Source: an uncultured Candidatus Altimarinota bacterium (GTDB lineage: Bacteria > Patescibacteriota > Gracilibacteria > CAIRYL01). From it: DNA of 10,710 nucleotides. The first letter of the stretch is position 1, and every line of letters begins with the position of its first letter. The stretch covers positions 1 through 10,710 of the forward strand of contig CAMZLA010000058.1 in assembly GCA_947311665.1 (NCBI GenBank), written 5' to 3'. Positions 6,854 through 10,710 of the stretch are shown in pieces. A program made the position numbers and the translations under genes. The notes beneath the pieces are model-generated. The model had not been told where the DNA came from. It saw only the letters and a program-made list of their open reading frames with translations, and ran no database searches.

Positions 6854-6862
6854 AAAATAATT

Positions 6863-7750
6863 ATGATGAAAAATTTTTCTTCCTTGGTTTTACTTTTTTT
6901 GGCAAGTGGATTTACTGTTGGTGAATATTTCCTTTTAAAACTTGGATTTTCTTTATACCCAGAAATTCATGCCCTTACAGCATATTTTTGGGGTTTTTGG
7001 GGTGCAACATTTATTCTTTTTGCTCTTTTGTGCTTTTCAAAAACACATAGAAATCTCGTTATTTCAAATTTTTCTAATTACTGGAAATGGGCTTTCTTGC
7101 TTTCTTTTTCTTTACTATCAATGGGGGTTCTTTGGTTTTATGCTATAGGAAATGCTCCTGCTGGGATTGTTGCATTCTTAGAAAATCTTACTGTTCCATT
7201 TTCATTTTTTTTGGGTATTATATTTCTAAAAGAAAAGTTTACTCATATTCAGTTTTTTTCATTGTTTGTTTCTGGGGTTGGTTTTTTTCTGATGTTTAAT
7301 CTTAAGGAAAATATATCAATTATTCCTTTGCTTTCAATAGTTGGAATGGCTTTTATTTTTACATTACAAAGTTTTGTTGTAAAAAAATATATGCAAAATT
7401 TTGAATTTATTTCATTTATATATATTCGAAATATTATGACAACATTTCTAGCTGTCTCTGTTTTATATTTTTCGGGGTATATAAAAATTATTCCTCTTGG
7501 AGCTATTTTATTATTTACAATTTCTACATTCTTAGGTTTTTTTATTGCTCGAATTTTTTATTTTGAAGCTCATAAGCATTCTTCATTGGGTACTATTCAT
7601 TTTTTTGGACTAATAGAGCCTGTGGCAGTTCTTTTTTTGAGTGTTCTTTTTTTAAGAGAAGAAATTTCATTTCAAAAAATATATGCTGCTGCTATCGTTT
7701 TAATAGGGTTATTTTTATTTTTCAGAGCAGAAGTAGAAAAAAAGAATTAA
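6863..7750 (+). CDS. EamA/DMT-superfamily transporter (10 predicted membrane helices)
   Basis: A 295-residue, strongly hydrophobic protein with the two tandem EamA repeats of the drug/metabolite transporter superfamily, about residues 5-146 and 152-289. Each repeat ends with the recognisable helix pair: AIGNAPAGIVAFLENLTVPF...FLKEKFT (95-127) and EAHKHSSLGTIHFFGLIEPV...FLREEIS (235-269). In both, a small-residue helix with a conserved acidic residue and proline is followed by a charged L-K/R-E-x-hydrophobic loop. Membership is clear, but substrates in this superfamily vary widely (amino acids, metabolites, nucleotide sugars) and cannot be told from sequence. It begins nine bases after lexA, so it is likely transcribed from the LexA-controlled promoter and may be damage-inducible. 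ATG 6863 and ATG 6866 are both possible starts. The stop is TAA. Confidence 0.88.
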   Translation: MMKNFSSLVLLFLASGFTVGEYFLLKLGFSLYPEIHALTAYFWGFWGATFILFALLCFSKTHRNLVISNFSNYWKWAFLLSFSLLSMGVLWFYAIGNAPAGIVAFLENLTVPFSFFLGIIFLKEKFTHIQFFSLFVSGVGFFLMFNLKENISIIPLLSIVGMAFIFTLQSFVVKKYMQNFEFISFIYIRNIMTTFLAVSVLYFSGYIKIIPLGAILLFTISTFLGFFIARIFYFEAHKHSSLGTIHFFGLIEPVAVLFLSVLFLREEISFQKIYAAAIVLIGLFLFFRAEVEKKN

Positions 7751-7880
7751 TTTTTTAGAGAAATAGGAGACAGTAACAAGGAAGTAGATAAAAACTTAAA
7801 ACAATGGAATGAAAATCTTTAATTTTCTTAATCTCTGGAAAAAATATAAAAAAAAATATAAACTAGTTTCTGGAAAGAAG

Positions 7881-7886
7881 TATAAT
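7881..7886 (+). promoter_or_regulatory. Possible -10 box for alaS
   Basis: TATAAT, a perfect sigma-70 -10 hexamer followed by G, lies 48 bases before the preferred alaS start. No good -35 is visible at 16-18 bases upstream. If used, transcription would start near 7893, downstream of the alternative ATG at 7809, supporting the start at 7935. The 184-base gap between the transporter and alaS otherwise shows no terminator, tRNA or T-box-like structure. Confidence 0.4.
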
Positions 7887-7934
7887 GCTTCATTTTTATT
7901 AAAAAATAATATTGATCTGTTACCCACATTTTTT

Positions 7935-10622
7935 ATGTCTTTCTCATCACAGCAATTGCGAAAAAAATATATAGATTTTTTTATTCAACACAATCATTCT
8001 CAAGTGGTTTCATCATCAACAATTCCAGATTCTGATGATCAAACAGTTTTGTTTACAACAGCTGGAATGCAGCAATTTGTTCCCAATTTAATGGGGAAAA
8101 AACATGGACAAGGAAGTCGGTTGTTATCGGTTCAAAAATGTGTGCGAACAGTTGATATTGATGAAGTAGGAGATAATAGGCATCTTACATTTTTTGAAAT
8201 GTTGGGAAATTGGTCTTTGGGTGATTATTTTAAAAAAGAATCAATTACATGGTCTTATCAGTTTTTAATTGATGAGTTAAAAATTCCAAAAGAAAAATTG
8301 TGGGTAACGGTTTATGGTGGAGATGAAAAATTAGCATATGATCAAGAATCGCATGATATATGGCTTGAAATGGGAATTCCAGAATATAAAATAATTGGAA
8401 TTGGGGCACCAACTGATCCTGAAAAAAGACGACGAAAAGGGCGAGGAGATAATTTTTGGGCAGCAGGAGCAACAGGTCCTTGTGGTCCATCGAGTGAATT
8501 GTTTATTTGGTTGGGAGAAGGAGAACCAGAAGAAGGACAAAATCCTGCAACTGATGAAGATAATTTTATTGAAGTTTGGAATAATGTTTTTATGGCATAT
8601 GAACAAAAAGAAGATTCATCATTGCTTCCATTGGTTCAAAAAAATGTGGATACGGGAATGGGGTTAGAACGATTGACAATGATTATTCAAGGGAAAACAA
8701 CGGTGTTTGAAACAGATATTTATGATGGAATTATTGCTGAAATAGAAAAATTGTCTGGGAAAAAATATCCGCCATATTCTGGAGATTTAAGTGAGGAAAA
8801 TGAAATAACTCGAGCTTTTCGAGTAATAGCTGATCATCTTCGATGTTCTTCTCATCTTATTGCCGATGGAGTAGCCGCAAGTAATGAAGGGAGAGGCTAT
8901 GTTCTGCGGCGATTGTTGCGACGAGCTATTCGATTTGGGAAAAAAATAGGGATTACAGACTTCTTAGAAAAAATTGCAACTGTATATATTGATGAATATT
9001 CAAACTTTTATCCAGAACTAGCAGAGCGAAAAAAAGTTATATGCGATGCTTTGCATATAGAAGAAGAAAATTTTTTACGGACTTTGGAGAAAGGAGAGAA
9101 AAAATTGGAAGAAATAATACAAAAAAAATCATTAAAAAAATTTTCTGGAAAAGATGCATTCGTTCTTTCTGATACCTATGGGTTTCCAAAAGATTTAACA
9201 CGGGAAATTGTTTCGGAAAAAGGATATGAAATTGATGAAGAACAATTTAATACAGAATTTGATGAAGAGCTAAAAGCACAAAGAGAGCGATCTCGATCAT
9301 CTGGAAAATTTGAAATGAAAGGACAAGGAAATGAGGTTTTTGATGATTTACCAGCAACACAATTTATTGGAGATACTGGAGAAAAATTGCAAAATATTGA
9401 ATGTACTGTTCTTGCTTTTATTAAAGATGAATTGTCTAATTCTGATGAGAAAATGCAAAAGTACAGAATTGTTGTAGATAAAACTCCTTTTTATGCAGAA
9501 AGTGGAGGGCAGGTTGGAGACAGAGGAGAGCTTATTGTAAATGGTGTAAAAATTATAATTACTGATACTAAAAAATTGAAAAATGGTGTTTTTGTACATT
9601 ATGGTACTTTGACAGGCTCAGTAACCGATTTGGCCCCTGAGCTTGTCGAAGGGTCCAAAGTACAACTCTCGGTAGATCAAAATTTGCGAGAAAGAACAAC
9701 TCGTCATCATTCAGCAGCTCATCTTTTGCAATCGGCATTGTTATCTGTTCTTGGTGATGGAATTGAACAGGCAGGTTCTTTAGTTGATGAAAACCGTACA
9801 CGGTTTGACTTTAGTTATCCAAAATCACTTTCAAATACAGAGATAAGAAAGGTGGAAGAAAAAATTTCTAATTATGTAATAGCTTCATATGATATAGAAA
9901 TAAAAGAAATGAATATTGAAGATGCAAAAAAAGCAGGGGCAGTAGCACTTTTTAGTGAAAAATATGGAGATATGGTGAGAACTGTAAAAATGGGTTCTCC
10001 CAGTTTTGAGCTTTGTGGAGGGACGCATATTACCAATACTGCACAAATAGGAGCAGTGAAAATTATTTCTGAAACTTCATCAGCTTCAGGAATACGGCGA
10101 ATTGAAATGGTTGTGGGGCAAGCGGCTCAAGAATTATTAGATGAAAAATGTTTTCAAGAAGAATGCATTATAGAAAAATTAAAATGTTCATCAGTGCAAA
10201 TAATGGATCGAATTTCTAAATTGCAAGAAGAGAAAAAACTTATGAGTGATGCTTTGGGGCAAATAGAAAAAAAAATATTAAGTTTTGAAGCAGAAGAATT
10301 TTATGAGAGAAGAAAGGTAGTGAACGCAAATTTGCGTTCATTACAGGTAATATGTGAACCAATCCCAACTCATGATATGAAAAAAGTAGGAGGAATGGCA
10401 CGAGCATTGTCAGAAAAAGGAGTTGATATTGTAGCTCTTTTTACTGAAGATGGAGGGATTGCTATTGCAACACAAAAAGGAGAAGTTGATGCACGAGAAG
10501 TATTTGCAAAAATAAAAGAAATTGCAGGAGGGAATGGAGGAGGAAGTCCATTTTTTGTACAGGGAAAAGGGGTTGAGTTGGAAGAATTTGGGAAGGTGAG
10601 GGAGTGTGTGGAGGGTTTGTAA
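7935..10622 (+). CDS. alaS: Alanyl-tRNA synthetase
   Basis: An 895-residue class II synthetase that charges tRNA-Ala in the cytoplasm. Class II motif 1 lies near TTAGMQQFVPN (41-51), motif 2 is FFEMLGNWSLGDYFK (86-100) and motif 3 is DTGMGLERL (239-247). The editing domain that removes mischarged Ser and Gly has the zinc-type set H592-x-x-x-H596 (HHSAAHLL) with C694 and H698 (CGGTH). A coiled-coil (about 735-795) and a C-Ala domain with GGNGGGSPFFVQG (865-877) complete the standard architecture. An in-frame ATG at 7809 adds 42 low-complexity, lysine-rich residues. I prefer MSFSSQQLRKKYIDFF, which matches family N-termini. There is no Shine-Dalgarno sequence. Two repeat elements are translated within the gene: one at residues 557-577 (APELVEG type) in the editing-domain approach, and a 28-base palindrome at residues 795-804 near the coiled-coil/C-Ala junction. 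Neither breaks the frame or removes a catalytic residue. Confidence 0.97.
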   Translation: MSFSSQQLRKKYIDFFIQHNHSQVVSSSTIPDSDDQTVLFTTAGMQQFVPNLMGKKHGQGSRLLSVQKCVRTVDIDEVGDNRHLTFFEMLGNWSLGDYFKKESITWSYQFLIDELKIPKEKLWVTVYGGDEKLAYDQESHDIWLEMGIPEYKIIGIGAPTDPEKRRRKGRGDNFWAAGATGPCGPSSELFIWLGEGEPEEGQNPATDEDNFIEVWNNVFMAYEQKEDSSLLPLVQKNVDTGMGLERLTMIIQGKTTVFETDIYDGIIAEIEKLSGKKYPPYSGDLSEENEITRAFRVIADHLRCSSHLIADGVAASNEGRGYVLRRLLRRAIRFGKKIGITDFLEKIATVYIDEYSNFYPELAERKKVICDALHIEEENFLRTLEKGEKKLEEIIQKKSLKKFSGKDAFVLSDTYGFPKDLTREIVSEKGYEIDEEQFNTEFDEELKAQRERSRSSGKFEMKGQGNEVFDDLPATQFIGDTGEKLQNIECTVLAFIKDELSNSDEKMQKYRIVVDKTPFYAESGGQVGDRGELIVNGVKIIITDTKKLKNGVFVHYGTLTGSVTDLAPELVEGSKVQLSVDQNLRERTTRHHSAAHLLQSALLSVLGDGIEQAGSLVDENRTRFDFSYPKSLSNTEIRKVEEKISNYVIASYDIEIKEMNIEDAKKAGAVALFSEKYGDMVRTVKMGSPSFELCGGTHITNTAQIGAVKIISETSSASGIRRIEMVVGQAAQELLDEKCFQEECIIEKLKCSSVQIMDRISKLQEEKKLMSDALGQIEKKILSFEAEEFYERRKVVNANLRSLQVICEPIPTHDMKKVGGMARALSEKGVDIVALFTEDGGIAIATQKGEVDAREVFAKIKEIAGGNGGGSPFFVQGKGVELEEFGKVRECVEGL
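9604..9663. repeat. GC-rich hairpin repeat (CCCTGAGCTTGTCGAAGGG type) inside alaS
   Basis: Within alaS, GACAGGCTCAG (9611-9621) pairs with CTGAGCTTGTC (9637-9647) over 11 bp with one G-U pair, leaving a 15-base loop. Outside it, GTACTTTG (9604-9611) can pair with CAAAGTAC (9656-9663). The right half contains CCCTGAGCTTGTCGAAGGG (9635-9653), a short repeat I recall as scattered through many unrelated bacterial genomes, whose translations give signatures such as PELVEG and RQAQGP. Here it reads APELVEG in the sense frame and RQAQGP on the other strand. Its base composition is far richer in GC than the rest of the gene. Confidence 0.8.
10317..10344. repeat. 28-base palindromic repeat inside alaS (copy A)
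   Basis: A perfect 20-base palindrome TGAACGCAAATTTGCGTTCA (10321-10340) flanked by GTA (10317-10319) and TAC (10342-10344). It is the same length as the element at 10668-10695 and matches it at 22 of 28 positions. Translated, it gives the VVNANLRSL stretch of AlaRS. Confidence 0.8.
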
Positions 10623-10667
10623 TATTTCCCCTGTATTTCCAACTGATGAAAATATTTTCGAAGTCAT

Positions 10668-10695
10668 GTAAAGAACGCATATATGCGTTCCCTAC
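10668..10695. repeat. 28-base palindromic repeat downstream of alaS (copy B)
   Basis: An 18-base perfect palindrome GAACGCATATATGCGTTC (10673-10690) with outer GTA (10668-10670) and TAC (10693-10695). It lies 46 bases after the alaS stop. No T-run follows, so it is unlikely to be a simple intrinsic terminator, although it could form a hairpin at the end of the alaS transcript. Confidence 0.8.
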
Positions 10696-10710
10696 AAAAT
10701 TATATATAAA

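Noticed and set aside
7809..7934. A 42-residue N-terminal extension of AlaRS from the ATG at 7809
   Set aside because: It is low-complexity, lysine-rich sequence without family similarity and contains a perfect TATAAT. The ATG at 7935 gives the standard N-terminus.
7751..7934. T-box or other riboswitch upstream of alaS
   Set aside because: I saw no T-box motif (TGGNACCGCG-like), no specifier-type stem and no terminator hairpin in this AT-rich leader.
9568..9801. Minus-strand reading frame encoding LRQAQGP and LSLSK
   Set aside because: It is antisense to alaS. The peptide signature is simply the translation of the embedded repeat on the other strand.
10648..10659. Palindrome GAAAATATTTTC after alaS as a terminator or operator
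   Set aside because: Twelve-base AT-only-core palindromes are expected by chance at this base composition, no T-run follows, and nothing else supports a function.
1..10710. Alternative genetic code with TGA as glycine (Absconditabacteria/Gracilibacteria code 25)
   Set aside because: RecA, AlaRS, AroB, Asd and LexA are all full length and carry complete motifs under the standard bacterial code, with GGA used freely for glycine and no in-frame TGA.

Overview
The window is an AT-rich stretch of bacterial chromosome with ordinary housekeeping genes. It holds eight complete genes and one partial gene in short, tightly packed transcription units. All nine stops are TAA (seven) or TAG (two), and every long reading frame is intact with TGA read as stop, so the TGA-to-glycine code of Absconditabacteria and many Gracilibacteria does not apply. 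None of the eight visible starts has a clear Shine-Dalgarno sequence. The composition, the T-rich leaders, the compact layout and a pilin-like stretch in a secreted protein would fit a low-GC Patescibacteria/CPR lineage, perhaps Peregrinibacteria-like. That placement is a low-confidence inference.

Layout, left to right. (1) The C-terminal end of a glutathione S-transferase-like protein (2-298), then asd, aspartate-semialdehyde dehydrogenase (321-1334). (2) A 232-base gap with four copies of a 12-base GTAGGGGCTTAA repeat and a strong bidirectional terminator. (3) On the minus strand, a secreted protein of unknown function (1567-3036), divergent from (4) a membrane-anchored DsbA-like thiol oxidoreductase (3130-3783), followed by aroB, 3-dehydroquinate synthase (3821-4870). 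(5) A hairpin terminator between convergent aroB and recA. (6) recA on the minus strand (5020-6099), divergent from lexA (6257-6853). The shared 157-base region carries a palindrome whose two arms each contain an outward-facing -35 box. (7) An EamA/DMT-family transporter (6863-7750), probably co-transcribed with lexA. (8) alaS (7935-10622), apparently with its own promoter, and with two repeat elements embedded in its coding sequence. A sister copy of one of them lies just downstream of the stop. No stretch without a gene exceeds 300 bases, and I saw no tRNA, rRNA, CRISPR array or transposase gene.

How the genes relate: recA and lexA look like the core of an SOS circuit, with LexA repressing itself and recA from one shared operator. 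asd and aroB imply some ability to make aspartate-family amino acids or cell-wall precursors and aromatic compounds. The DsbA-like protein lies beside a divergent secreted protein that has exactly two cysteines. I found no obviously new defence or mobile system. The most interesting signals are the recA/lexA operator, the repeats inside alaS, the GTA...TAC palindromic repeats, and a recurring TTAACT motif upstream of starts that lack Shine-Dalgarno sequences.
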